A DNA stretch of 64,000 bases from Gymnopus androsaceus JB14. Its lineage: Eukaryota; Basidiomycota; Agaricomycetes; Agaricales; Omphalotaceae. The position numbers and the translations under genes are program-made. Shown piece by piece: positions 23,841 to 36,081 of this stretch. How positions within the stretch are numbered: position 1 is the first letter of the stretch; every line of letters starts with the position of its first letter. Location: assembly GCA_009733575.1 (NCBI GenBank), contig ML769563.1, positions 1 through 64,000 on the forward strand. Reading direction: 5' to 3'. Under the pieces are notes generated by a model, which did not search any database, had not been told where the DNA came from, and was given only the letters and a program-made list of their open reading frames with translations.

Positions 23841-25669
23841 TTTTTCACGATATGCATACATACTACATGATATGGCAATGTTGTTGAACAAAATAAGTGT
23901 TGCCAACCAAAAGTGAGAAAAAGAAGACAACCCAGATATTGTACTATTTACACACCCGCTAGATGCTGCGCATGCAAGGAGGGAGGGATCTCTGAACATC
24001 AGAGTCCTCATTGCAATGAGGACAACTGGGCAGCAACAACGGCAGAAACAGCCTTTTAGGCTGAGGCTGCATCTGTGGTACTAGTGCCAGTATTGAGCCT
24101 AGATCAAGCTTAAACAGGATTGTCATTCCTACTGCTATGTAGTGCTGACATTGGCATTGGTATTGGCACAGAGGCGGATCCGGGCTCTATGAGAAGCCAG
24201 GATGCGCTAGCAGAGCCTGACCAAACCAGCGTGCACGAGATATCAATACTTGCCCCCGCTAAAACCGACTTAGCTGAGCTTTGAGACATGTGGTAACCGC
24301 TTTGCAAGGTCCCCTGGTACATAGTCTAGATCATTTTAAAAGACTGAAGACTGCCAGTTTCCATTCATATTCAGGGTTTGATTGGTTGTTAAGAATCTTT
24401 AGTTATTGTTTTTGGATGTTCAGTTTCGGGTTCAATGTGGCTTCAATTGACTTGACTCAGAGAAAATAAAGATTGAGAAAATAAAATTCATTTAAATTCA
24501 CTCTACTTGACAGATATATAATTGAACTATACATGGATTCCATGGGTTATGCTTGCTCACTATCAGCTCTTGAGTCTTATACTTAACTTACCTAGTAAAA
24601 TACTTACTGTAATGTTAAAGACTAAAGTTCCTACTTAGACATTAAATCTTGAAGATAAATGCCGAAAAAAAAAAAAAAAAAAAGAGAAGCACATACTCCA
24701 ATGAAATGGCAGCATACAAGAAACAGGGGGAAATGAAGAATGGGAGGTAAATCAGCAAAACCTGTATGTTGCCAGAGCAGTCAGAGCAATGAGTTGATGC
24801 TTTGGAGCTGTAATGACTCCTGGGAGTCAAGAGCATTAATATCATCCACATGAGTACCATGGACTTATTTAAGGTATACTCACAAGGTGATGGTTAAAAC
24901 CTAAGTTTATTTACTATATAATAATTATAATATAGAATACTGGCAGGCATGGGAATGCGCTGCTGCCTGTAAAGACTGAGGTCCTGCCAATCAAGGATTG
25001 GGGGCGTTACACGATTGAGCCTGGTAGTGGCTCAGCTGCTCTGCATCCCATGCACTGTTCCATGTTCCACACTTTGGGCTGCGTGGTTTCTGCCTGGATT
25101 TCTAACTAGTTAGATAATCCAAAGTGTTGGAGATTATCTTGGAAATGCAATGCAATACCCTGGTTACAATCTGTAAGTAAACCAGTGTTCACCTATGAGG
25201 AACTTGAGTCATTATTGACTCATACTTACACTACCATAGTCAGTATGACTCACTTAATATATACAAGTCAAGTACAGTCAGTAGCAGTCACTACTAGTCC
25301 GGTTGAGTCATTCATGTATATTTTCCCATGTACAGATGCAAACCTGGATGCGAAAGATTTTGGATAAATCAACATATTGAATGCAGTTCTTCATGGTTTT
25401 TCATGAGCCTTTTTTTGTTATGGGTCACAAATCATGTGAAGGAGATAAACTGAGTTTATGAGATTTTATGAGCATCTCTGAGAGCCATAATAAACTAATC
25501 TTGTTCTTCCTGCCAAAAAGTGCCAAAAACCCAGAAGCAAAAGTTTGGGTTAATTGTACCATTAAGTATGCAGGACCATTCAGTATTGTTTTTAACAGGT
25601 CTCAATCACTGTAATAATGGTCAAAGCGAGGGATTTAAAGGCGGAAAACAGTTATTCATTTTGGTAGTA
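23841..25669. other. No gene; repeat fragments and a poly(A) tract
   Basis: Contains part-copies of the TTTTGCTGAT MITE (near 24290-24310 and 24750-24790) and a run of A at about 24664-24682 that could mark the end of a retroposed sequence. Confidence 0.4.
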
Positions 25670-25818
25670 CTGTACTCTTCCGACCAACTGTTCAGTCATG
25701 CGTCACATCCAAATAATTGGACATCGGATTTAATTTTTTCTCGAATTTTCGAATTTTTTTGGTATTTTTTATTTTGTATTTTTCCGAAATCTGTGAACAG
25801 TTGGTCGGAAGAGTACAG
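25670..25818. mobile_element. 149-bp palindromic TA-flanked MITE
   Basis: The ends CTGTACTCTTCCGACCAACT and its exact inverse AGTTGGTCGGAAGAGTACAG form ~25-bp perfect TIRs. TA occurs on both sides (25668-25669 and 25819-25820), as in Tc1/mariner-type elements. The interior is AT-rich. Perfect arms suggest recent activity. Confidence 0.85.
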
Positions 25819-26028
25819 TATGCATTATTCAAATATAGTAGCAAAATTACATCCATAGGTAAGGCGAAAAATGTAGAAACATCGGAGCCAGTGCATCATG
25901 ATGGCGGGGGACCCACTCCTTTCACAACACATGAATTGCAACTTTAACTTTAAATGAATGTCATTGACTGGTACCATGAAATAAATTGCAGCTGAAAATT
26001 GTACTAAAATATATATACAGTCAATATA

Positions 26029-26729
26029 CAGTCATAGAGTGCTTACCGAGACACCCAATTGAAAATGTTTATACTGGGCGGGACAGAGATGGAATTAGGT
26101 CTTGTGGATTGTGTCATAAGGAAGAGGGGTATCAAGAGGGGTATCAAAAACCCTGGTACCCAATATTTCAAATTTTTAGAGTCGTATTTGAACGGATAAG
26201 AAAGGGATTGTTAGCGGGTGTCATAGGACCGGAACCAGTCACTGAGACACCACCGTGTAGCGTATTATCCATATAATTACTCTCAAATAAAGGCCCTATG
26301 TCTATGTCTGAAGGAGGAACGAGCCATTCACTGGTATACAGTGGGCCTGCCAAAGTGTGACACTATGTGACATATTCTTCTCCGGGAGGGGAATTGGGCA
26401 TATCACAACCAAAGAGCATGGAACATATGCAAAGTTCATATTGACAAGTCCATATCTACAAGCTAAATGTATATAAACCATAAACAAAGCTCAAGGATAA
26501 ATTTGACAAGTGTTACAAGCTGAAAACAGTGGGTTCGTTGCAAAGAAATCTCACAAATGTGCTCATACTGAACCAAGAACTTGTTTACCCTTTTCTTATG
26601 GATATTTATCATGTATAGAGTGATTCTACATAATTTACAATACATTTTGGCCATCCCCAGAGCCCAGAGCCCAAGTTTTAGACAAGTGTCTTGGTGAATG
26701 GGGGTGTCTCGGTAAGCGCTCTATGACTG
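26029..26729. mobile_element. 701-bp TA-flanked DNA element without transposase
   Basis: TIRs CAGTCATAGAGTGCTTACCG and the inverse of CAGTCATAGAGCGCTTACCG (about 29 bp, one mismatch, through GAGACACCC). TA flanks both ends. The interior holds no frame with transposase motifs. Confidence 0.85.
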
Positions 26730-27241
26730 TATATCTGATCTTTCAATTTTTTCCGGTGCAAAAGATGTCCTTTTTCGGAAAAAATTCAACTTTGAAAGAA
26801 ATTATCTTTTAGTCCACAGATTTCTTCCAGAAATTTTATGCAATAATAAGGCAATTCACCGGCCCCTGGGGTACCTCATCTTATCAGAATAGAGTAGTAT
26901 TAAGTACAATCAAGCGTACAGCACAAATAAAACAAAAAAAAATCAATCAATCAAAGGAAAATATTTTTGTAGTTCATAAAGGATGGTAGCAATTTAATAA
27001 TATGAATTCAGAAGGTATTCCGGTACTTATGTTTATGAGTAGCACATAGAAATCATGATAGAGGGTAAGTAAGCCTACTAGTGAGAGCAAGGTGGTGAGT
27101 CCGGTTCGGCGGTTGTCTCACCAGGCAGCAGGCTGCATGTCCAATTTAAACATAAGTACAATCAGTGAGCATGTCATCTAACCACAGAAAGACTTGGACT
27201 AACCCACTCTTGAATAAATTTTCCTCCCATAGAATTCTAGG

Positions 27242-27607
27242 CTAAAAAGCACTACCGCACAAGCCTTGCTGACAGCACTGTATAGCCGCCCCAGTGGGAA
27301 TATCTTGACACCCCGGCCCCAGCTGTAATATCTCATTACTTCCTGTACAACCAGCTCCCTGCCAAATTTTGACAAAGATGTTATCCAGGCCGCCACTCGT
27401 GCCGTCTGTCAACTGAGCAGAAACACGGGTTGGGTTCTCCCATAAAATACAACGGGAGCCATCACCACAGAGATCAGTGTCTCCAGCATTGCCAGTACAG
27501 CCAGATCCACTGAATCCTTCGAGTGTTGCATCTGTGGCAAGGACAGAGGATTTCATAGCAGTGAGGATTGCAGCAACGAGAAGAGTCATAGTTGTGGGGT
27601 AATGCAT
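27242..27607 (-). CDS. Small secreted cysteine-rich protein
   Basis: A single-exon frame of 121 residues with an N-terminal signal peptide (hydrophobic core about residues 8-20, likely cut after 'SSVLA'). The mature part of about 95 residues has 8 cysteines (GC, LC, RC, GC, GC, CC, LC), consistent with disulfide cross-linking. No known domain is recognised. Such proteins in fungi include effectors and cell-surface proteins, but no role can be assigned here. A TATA-like box lies ~52 bp upstream of the ATG. The reading frame is intact and isolated among repeats. Confidence 0.75.
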   Translation of the reverse strand: MHYPTTMTLLVAAILTAMKSSVLATDATLEGFSGSGCTGNAGDTDLCGDGSRCILWENPTRVSAQLTDGTSGGLDNIFVKIWQGAGCTGSNEILQLGPGCQDIPTGAAIQCCQQGLCGSAF

Positions 27608-27658
27608 GACTGGGGTTTACAACGGTGTTTTTTGGTGATGTTTTGTGGAAAAAAGAGA

Positions 27659-27667
27659 GCTTTATAT
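27659..27667 (-). promoter_or_regulatory. TATA-like box of the secreted-protein gene
   Basis: TATATAAAG on the minus strand, about 52 bp upstream of the start codon at 27607, followed further upstream by a (TA)n run at 27674-27690. Confidence 0.5.
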
Positions 27668-27769
27668 AGCGGAATATATATATATATATCATCGAGTTTG
27701 GAAGTAGTACCTGTTCTATGTGCATATTCAGACAAGCCATGACGCGTTTGTATGGATTTATTTTTGGAG

Positions 27770-28440
27770 ACGGCTTGATGGATTAGCTCGTATGGTTGGC
27801 AGTGTCTGGTGGCTGCATCTTTTCACATGGAGAGTGTGTATGCATTTACAATAGCATAATAAGTAACCTTGCCGTACTTGGGCTAATTACTTAGGCTGGC
27901 AGGGAAGCTGCATGCTACGTAGGTAGCAGAGGGTCAGTTACGGTACAGCGCTGTGGCGGGAGTTGGCTGGCCATAACACGCACTATACTTAACTTGAGAG
28001 TCCAAAATGTAGTGTTGGCAGTTTGCATCTTTTCACGCGATGAGTGTGTACGCATTTACAGCAGTATTTTGAGCTCCCCGTGTCTCGCGAATCTGGGTTT
28101 GTACAGAAGTGTTCTTGTTAAGGCAGATACACCGGTACTTGGCTGCTTCCCGCTTCATGTCCTTGATAGATTGTAACCAGGTCAGATTGAGCATCCCAGA
28201 TTGGTACTGAAGTGATCATGAATAGACCACAGTATAGCCTAACCCATATCATATAGCTACCTGTTCGAGTCCTTTTCTAAAGAGTACGTACAGTACCTAT
28301 ATTCCGCTCAACCACAGCTAGAACTACTCATGCCGAGGCAGATACACCGGTACTTGATTGCTTCCCGCCTGGTGGCCTTGACCAGATTGGACATTAGATA
28401 AATTGGTACTGAGATGACAATGAATAGACCAAGAATAAAC
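27770..28440. repeat. Diverged local duplications
   Basis: A ~105-bp segment with GGCAGATACACCGGTACTTG occurs at about 28117-28225 and again at 28334-28440. A second pair (CTTTTCAC...GAGTGTGTA(T/C)GCATTTACA) occurs at about 27820-27855 and 28027-28065. No gene is supported. Confidence 0.6.
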
Positions 28441-29391
28441 CGCAGTAAGTATACTTACATCAGAAAACAGTGAAATGATCCGTATCACGCACCCAGCTAT
28501 CTGTAGCGCCACATAGCGTCCGTAGCATCCATATTTATGACAGCGGTGTGTACACTCTGGTACATCTCCGTATAGGTGGCGGAATGCTCTGTGCAGTCTG
28601 GAGACTCCATATATACTGGCACTAAGGAGTAAGTACCGTCTTGTACAGGTATGTTTCATTCAGCCATTGATACTTAGTTTCACATATTCAAGCTTCACAA
28701 AGTTCACTTATTCTCCCATAGGCAGACACTATATAGTACTATGATGATCGTTTGAAACGATGTATGTAGAAAAGCTATTAACCATGTATTCAATATTATT
28801 AATGGCAAGTACAACTTTATTCACCTTTTTCCTTGTTTAATGTAACAAATGGCGAATAAAGGTACTTAGGTTTACCTCAGTATGGGTTGGGTGTAACCAA
28901 AAAATCGTTAGGTTTTGTTGTTCAGATTCCTATCATAAAAATGACCTGAAAATTATTATCATCAACTTATACTAAAGCGGCGTTCTTTTTTTCTCCATCC
29001 CTACATGCTTCATCGTCCCTTCCCCTGTCCTACCAGTCTCTGGTCCTTTGTCCTCCATGGTAGTTCCTTCCCTCGCTCCATTTCTTCATGCTGGTTTTGC
29101 TCCGCTAACTTTTGGCGGTAGCCAGTAATACCTTGACATCAGTACCATTCCATATTGTTCTTCTTTCATGCCATCATCTTATTGACTTGTTCAGGTCTTT
29201 GACCGAGCCCAAGACATGAGCACGTATCAGGACCTTGTCAACGAGATTATTGGAACATGTAGTACTTATCACCTTGCTCTCGTGGCTAACATTGTGTAGT
29301 TTAAAAACAGTCATTACCGTTGGCTGCGGTGCGAGGGGATGGATATGAGGACCATTAGTCATTAGTTGAGCTAAAGTTGCCCGTGAACATG

Positions 29392-30010
29392 GGATTATTC
29401 TATATGACAACCCCGTTGTTGCGAAACAACCCCCAACAACCCTCTAAATGATTACGTGATTGCCGGTCACTCTGAACCTTCGCCGCTTAGCGCCAGTACT
29501 TGAAATAATTATAATGACAGGGGCCAGGGCGCGGTATGCATGCGCCGGCACTTAAAATTTAAGTAGGCGGGATATTCATCCACCAGTTAAGGGGAAAAAT
29601 ATGTAAAGTTGGGCCCAAGAACTAGTGCTCAAAAAATTAGATTGGACACCGCTGGGGCGGGAGGCGGGATCCCTCCGGCGCTTGAGGAACAAAAAAAAAA
29701 CTAAAGTCGGGGAATGGGTTCCATAAATCCCCGAAAAATCATAACAAATGTTGAGAAAATTGCATTGGGCACAGTTGGGGCAGGGGGCGGGATATGTGCT
29801 CACTTGGCATTCTTAGCTGGCACTCCCGAGGAGTGATGGGCATGTCGCTATGGCTGCGGACTCATTACAAAATACTTATTTGGCATATATATCAAATATA
29901 TATACTTGTACAATAGTGTGACCCGTCAAGACTCCATTGTAACCCCCGGCGTTACACGGGGTTGTTGAGGGGTTGTTGTGCAACAAGGGGGTTGCTAAAT
30001 AGAATGATCC
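29392..30010. mobile_element. Non-autonomous DNA element, GGATTATTCTAT family, copy 2
   Basis: Ends GGATTATTCTATATGACAAC and the inverse of GGATCATTCTATTTAGCAAC, plus subterminal CAACCCC/GGGGTTG runs, match the element at 15850-16806, but the middle differs. A 9-bp duplication, GTGAACATG, flanks it (29383-29391 and 30011-30019). No transposase is visible. Confidence 0.8.
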
Positions 30011-30766
30011 GTGAACATGGGTGAGTGATGTTTTCAAGTATTAGGGAATTTCAACTTAAGCTTTAAGTACTTACCCATGAGATAGAAATTCCAAGTCCAC
30101 AAGATTGTCCATACACCAAAAAATACCAACTGCCATCCCATAGCAAAAAAGCAAAGCAATCAAGGAAGTGGGAACTTTAGGTAGATACTATCAGCCAAGG
30201 CCCAAAATTCATACTTGGAATTATATCAAGATTCAAGTGGCTGGGTGCACCTTGCTGTACTGGTTACTGTTCTTTAATGCTAGACTCAAAGACATCCTTA
30301 GTGTGCTTTGAAATGAGTTAACATGATATGAACCAATGATCTACTAAGTACAAGCCCAGGCTTGAGACTTCATGCCCAACCTTACCCAGCCTAACCGGAC
30401 CTTACAAATTCAAGCACTCTCCATATTATGAGCATTTGGGTGATGCATCTGCAACTGGCTTTTTGTTGTATAGTAAAAGCCTTACTACATAGCACTGCAT
30501 AGCTAAATAAGATAATTATCAGACCCTTATTGACAGAATCAAACATCGAATCTGGACACAAGTTTCACATTTACCTTGGCTGGGGCAGATTTTTGTCGAA
30601 GTTGAATGTTTCATGCAAATTGCCGCTCATTCCCATCACACCACCAATAATTATAATTCAGTCTGACTGAAGCATTGTGGAAAATAACTTACTTCAATGC
30701 ATAAGGGAAAAATACTTTTTCAGGGTATGATACAGAATAAATAATTCTTGGCACTTAGTAAAGAAA

Positions 30767-31414
30767 GAAATTCAAACTGACTGAAGCTTGAACTTTCTGT
30801 AAACGTCTGAAATGATATCTTTTGGACAGGTTCTGAAGCAATTATTAGAGTTATATTCCTAAATAGGAAGTAGCAGCAGTAAGTCCACACAGGACTTAGT
30901 AGTAGCGATCACACAGATCGATGGGGGACGATGGTGTTATTACAGGGTATAGTACCTAAGCTTATATATAGTCCTAAGTACAAATGATATATCAGGCAGG
31001 TGGCTACTGCGTGAATACTTGTGCCTACTGTCCATATGGTAAAGTGGGTACTACGAGAGAGCAAGTGGATACAGTGAGAGACTGAGTGGAGTCTGCAAGA
31101 CAATAACAGTGGAGTGCATGGGATGGTGATACAAACAAGTGGAGACTACAAGAAAGTGTTCCATGTATAGTTCGATAAGATATACTTACCTTTAATATTC
31201 CAACAGCAATCAGCTTCAGCTGACCTGAAAACATAAATTACCGGAGCCATCTGAATGATTGTCTGAAATTAATGCTGAAATGGAATACTTCGGCCGGCTT
31301 CTGTAAATTATGTTCTCGGGTCAGCTGAATCAGGTTACTTCAGGTCCTGTCCACAAAAAGTCATTTCAGATGTTTATGGAAAGTTCAAGCTTCAATTGGT
31401 CTGAATTGATTTCC
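30767..31414. mobile_element. DNA element with ~80-bp terminal inverted repeats
   Basis: 30767-30847 and 31331-31414 are inverted copies (about 80-85% by eye), sharing AGTTCAAGCTTCA, GTCTGAAATGA and GGACAGG-CTGAAG blocks. There is no clear target duplication and no transposase. Length and long TIRs suggest a non-autonomous DNA transposon. Confidence 0.6.
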
Positions 31415-31541
31415 TTCTTACAGCTGTGTGCATAACTATGTGGAATTTGAAAAATTTCGAAAACTTTGATGTGGCTATGCTTCACAGCTTTACAAAGACA
31501 AGCGCTAGATTTACATGGCAATGGTTGGTAGTTGGTATCAG

Positions 31542-32033
31542 CAAGAGGTGTTCAAGAATTTAGGCGCCCATATGACCTTAGGGGGTGGGGTCTGAAGGGT
31601 CCTTAAATCTGAAAGATTTTTAGTGATATACAGCTATTTGCACCAGGTTTGACAGCTCAAATTGGCTTTTTTTTTTTGACCTGGTTGGAATTGGAAGCTT
31701 ATAACCATCTATATACAAGGAGATTTTTTTTCAGAGGACTTGATCACAGCTTGGTTGTGACTTGCCTAAAATTTGTGCATGCCAGATGACCCAATGCAAA
31801 ATTTAATGGTGAGTGTTTGTGTATGTAGTAATGGATATTTCAATGTGGAATGGTCACTAAATGCTTGTAAAATATTTTGAGAAAATTTTAGGAACAATCT
31901 GCCTTGAAAAACCGGCTTATTGTGGGAAACAATTTCCCTATATGGCAGGTAGGAGGGGGGGGAGGGGCTTATGAGTGACCTTAAAGCTGAAATACAAGGT
32001 CATGTATAGATTAAATTTTTTGAACACCTCTTG
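31542..32033. mobile_element. hAT-like MITE, copy 2 (492 bp)
   Basis: Ends CAAGAGGTGTTCAAGAATTT and the inverse of CAAGAGGTGTTCAAAAAATT. A perfect 8-bp duplication, GGTATCAG (31534-31541 and 32034-32041), flanks it. The TIR start is related to that at 21467 (CAAGGGGCGTTCAA), so both belong to one superfamily. Confidence 0.85.
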
Positions 32034-32919
32034 GGTATCAGACATCTCAGAGACTATTGATGGCCTTCTGCTAGCCTTCTGCGCCCTCAGTGAGCACATA
32101 TCCCACTCCCTAATTACTTGTTCTGGTATTTCTTTTGATTTTTCCAGAATTTAAGGAGCCTAATGGCCGAACTTTGTTTTATTTTGGAAATATTAAGTAC
32201 CGGTGAGTGCATACAGGATTTAGCCACTCCTTGATACACCAAATTTGAGACTGTTTACTGAGGATTATGTGCAGTATATACAACCTATTTATCTATCTAC
32301 CATATGTTAATATGATCTAAACTATGTACATGCCAAGTTGCAGGGCTGTATCACAAGTGTGTGAGCAGTGGTGAGTGGATCAAGATAGAGACCCTGAAAA
32401 TTGGTGTTTCAGCTCAGTGATACAGTTGTCACACCGGGAATTCCGTCCCGTTCCGCCTGGCTAGAAGTCGAGTTTTCTCTTTGAGTGCATTTTCTAGTAA
32501 TATAACATACTGGCCCATGTGTATTTGGCAAGAAATGGCTACTCAAGAGTATTGTCAGTATATTTAGAAATTTTGTGACAATGGTTGCAAATGTAACAAT
32601 ATGTGACACCTCTCATTGCGCAGTACTGATTTTGTTCCCATGCCATGCAATTCAGTGTTGCTCTTGCTCAAACTCATTTTGAAGAAGCCTATCCAGGTCC
32701 TACAACTCCTGGAACCATTATTTTCTTGCTTCTTAACAATATGAGTGTAAATGAATGATTTAGTTTTTTTTGATAAAACATCACTACGACAGTAAATTCA
32801 CCCTCATACAACAGTATCACTACTGTATCGATACGGCCATATGTTCCTGGGGTGTTATGTGTTACAGTGAGAACTTGAAAAAATGAAGTTCCCGAGGCAA
32901 AAGTTGGTGTTATGGAAAA

Positions 32920-34200
32920 TTTTTAATGACTTTTTTGGGCGTATTTTGGAGAATCTTTTGACTTTAGTGTTACAATTTCACCAAAAGTATCCATCTGATC
33001 TATATACTTGTCTACATCTTGCACATCTATTCCATCCCCAGCCTTGGTAACTGCAATCTTGAGCTCTGCTAGAGACAAAGGGTAATGAGGCCAAGCTCTG
33101 ATCGCATTTTTCAGCTTGCGTCAAACAGGCTCGATGTGATTAGCATCAGGTGAAGATGGAGGATGTGGGAAAACATCAATGTCATGGTTGTCGAACCATT
33201 TCATTGTTGTTTCTGCTCTGTGACTTGGTGCACCGTCTTGTTGAAATGCAATGTCACCCCTTTCCGACTTTATATCTTCCCAGAAGTCCAATAATTTCCC
33301 CTCTAGAACCTGCTCCTGGTACCGTTGAGCATTGATACCTCCTCCCTTCCCTCCTGGGTATTCAAGCACCACTAATGGCCCCTTCTTGCCCTTCATAATA
33401 CAAGCCCACACCATTACACAAAATGAGGACTGCTTAAAAGTTGGAATTAAGCAGTCCTCATCATATTCTTCATCTTCACAGTGCGTAACATATATGCAAC
33501 CATGTGTGTTGTCAAGGTACACATAGCACTCATCTGACCAGATGACCTGGCACCCTTTGAATGACCCGTCTATGGTACCCTTTGGCTGCCAGATGTGTGC
33601 GGACTGTGGTTGCACTCAATCTGGGTTCAAGCTTCAATGCCAATAGCTTGGAAGGGTTTATGGTGGTTATTTCAGGCTGCTACTACATGCCAAGTACTTT
33701 CATTTACTTACAGTTCTTTTCTGTTGGACTCTTACTTTTACCCTTCCCCAAATACATTCATCTATCGTACAGTATTATATGATTAGCATTATTTACTGAA
33801 TACCCTACTCTACTATTTAAGACCTAGCTTGTACATAGATTAAGGCCAACTTTCCCTCAAAATACACTGCTTAGTCTTGTCATTTGAGACCTACCTCAGT
33901 TAAGCCCTTAGTGTAAAGCTAACCTTTCCCTTAGTGCTCACGTGCCTCGTCACTCATTGTTGATGTATTGCATGAGCTTATGAACAATTTGCACTAGTCG
34001 CTTGGTCACTTTTGTTGGGTGGCCACTGCACAGTCACTTTGAGGTACTACTCATCTTCCAAAATTTGGTCCAGATTTTCTTCGCAGTACCAAATGGAATT
34101 TTGGCAATTTCTGCAGTGGTGGGAATCAATTTTCCAGACTGAATGGCTCCTATGAGACAATTTTTCTTCGGAGACTCATGTTGGATGCAAGTCATAGTTA
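32920..34200 (-). pseudogene. Tc1/mariner transposase, broken
   Basis: The minus strand encodes an N-terminal helix-turn-helix piece ('SPKKNCLIGAIQSG'...'IAKIPFGTAKKIWTKF', about 34165-34035). A linker with 'HPTKVTKRLVQIVHKLM' (about 34020-33965) follows in another frame, then the DDE core: 'VIWSDECYVYL' (first Asp), 'IAFQQDGAPSHRAE' (second Asp) and 'SPDANHIEPV' (third acidic position). A TGA at 33118-33120 replaces the expected Trp after 'IEPV', but the frame continues with 'RKLKNAIRAWPHYPLSLAELK'. The transposase would have cut and pasted TA-flanked elements; this copy is inactive. Confidence 0.8.
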
Positions 34201-34344
34201 TATAGATGTATATAGTGTACAAAATGGTCTAAACTTTTGATGCATCGAAATGGTCACATGGCCACTAGACCGTTACTTTCCGAGCGCCCGAGTATGTCAG
34301 TGAGTCCGAAAATGATTCCAATGAATTTAGCAACACCCTATATA

Positions 34345-34735
34345 CTGTAGTATTTTGATTGAGTGTTCATCCAGGATGACGCATGACGCATTGACACCAA
34401 CAGTTCATTAATTCACCGTTGTCAATGATGCATGATGCAAAAAATTTTGAGTTCAGTTCACCATTGAGTCGATACTTTTTCAGAGTGAAACATTCACTAA
34501 AAGTGTGTTGTGAGCCAGGAAATGGATAATAAAGTTCCTTTGATACCCAATGCAACTGTGTCATGCAAAAAAGCCAGCTGCAAACAAAATGAAATGAAAA
34601 ATTTGATTATTTATGCACAAAATGATGAATTCCACCCAAGTTCAGAGGCCCATATGATGCATGATGAATGTGGATTTCAGTTCAGTTCAGAGGTGCCCAT
34701 GACGCATGACTGAATGCTCAATTGAAATGGTACAG
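34345..34735. mobile_element. 391-bp TA-flanked MITE
   Basis: Left end CTGTAGTATTTTGATTGAG and the inverse right end CTGTACCATTTCAATTGAG are similar over ~27 bp, and TA flanks both ends (34343-34344, 34736-34737). ATGACGCATGAC motifs occur near both ends. Confidence 0.65.
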
Positions 34736-34867
34736 TAGTATCAGTGCCATTGCTGAGCCTGATAATCTTATCAAGCTTGAATGGAATTCCCATTCCTGCT
34801 GTTAACGGAGGACCCAATCAACATACACGTCAACAAATCAGTACTTGCCTCTGCCAAATATATAATA

Positions 34868-35130
34868 CTGTATAATTACAGCCTAAAGTGCCTGGGTTTT
34901 ATGTGTTACATTGAGAACTTCAAAAAGTGGAGTTTTTGGGCCAAAAATTAGCGTTAGGGAAGAAAACTCTGGTGTTTTTTGGGCATTTTGGCGCAATTTC
35001 TGGAATTTTGAGTTACTATTTTGCAAAATTCAAAGTTCCTTGAACCCCGTTATGCATTACAATTTTCAAAATGGCCAAGTTCCCAGGGACCGTGTTACGG
35101 TTACGGGAACTTTAGGTTGTAATTATACAG
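34868..35130. mobile_element. 263-bp TA-flanked MITE, CTGTATAATTACA family
   Basis: TIRs CTGTATAATTACAGCCTAAA and the inverse of CTGTATAATTACAACCTAAA, with TA on both sides. Its interior (TTGGGCATTTTGGCGCAATT and neighbouring blocks) is repeated at 43715-43940 and, more weakly, at 32840-32975. Confidence 0.8.
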
Positions 35131-36081
35131 TATGCAAATGCAGGAGAGAGTACTGTAAGGGGGAAAATGGGCAGTGGTAATTGGAAAAAAAATAGACAAA
35201 TGGACAAACTTGGACAAGTCTCACACCTAAAACCGCTGAGTCTCCCCAAGATTTTACCGACGTTGACGTCGAATCCCCGAGTCCTAATCCCTCCCTCTCA
35301 ACCGGTCAAACGAGCCTGTGAGCAACGGATATGGCTATACACAAATGTGATTGCAAAGCTTTGGATCAAGCATCAGGGTGAGGACGAGAGAAAATGGGGT
35401 TTGGTTTTAGTCTAATTTCTGTGTAAAGAAGAACCGGATTTGGATGCGAAGGGGGATGAAGTTCGTGAGGGACAAGTGGGAGCATTATCATCGGAATCCT
35501 TCTCATCGGACTTTTCTCTGTCTCACATAGCCATAACCCCATTCCCGTGCTTCCACTACCACAAATCACCTGCCGAGCCTTGGGCCTTTGTTCTGCCTGC
35601 TCATACTACTTCATAGCCATAGTGCCATGATCCATGTCTTCACCTATTACCGGACATACATTTTCTCAGCGAATCAATACTGGGACCTTAGCTCAGCGCC
35701 TCCAGCTTAGTTGTACCAGTGGGTCAGTCATCTGGATTCCCGACACGCCTATGGCTTCTTTTCAGGAAATCTATCCTCAGCATCCCCAAGCTCGGATAGT
35801 AATTCTATTTCCCGTAAGTATTCCTTATACCTGTAGAGGCTTTGCCCAACACATGCACTCAGTGTGTCAGTACGTTCTCTGCTTCTGAAATGCCTCTGTG
35901 TGAGTTTGAGCTCCAGCAACGTAATGAAGTTGTGTCACAACTGGCTTTTCAATAAATAAACCACAAGAAAACATAACGATGGTCAAATTCAGGCAACAAT
36001 AACGGATTTTGTGATTGTAGGCATATCAGGAAGATCCTTTCGATCCTGTAGATGAAAATTTACTGAGTAAAGGTAGCCATG
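35131..36081. other. No supported gene
   Basis: A plus-strand frame at 35634-35888 ('MSSPITGHTFSQRINTGTL') has no recognisable domain. Otherwise intergenic sequence downstream of the DUF6534 gene. Confidence 0.35.

Noticed and set aside
34261..34290. Outer terminal repeat of the Tc1/mariner element
   Set aside because: TACTCGGGCGCTCGG just upstream of the helix-turn-helix piece looks like a mariner end, but I found no inverted partner downstream of the transposase.
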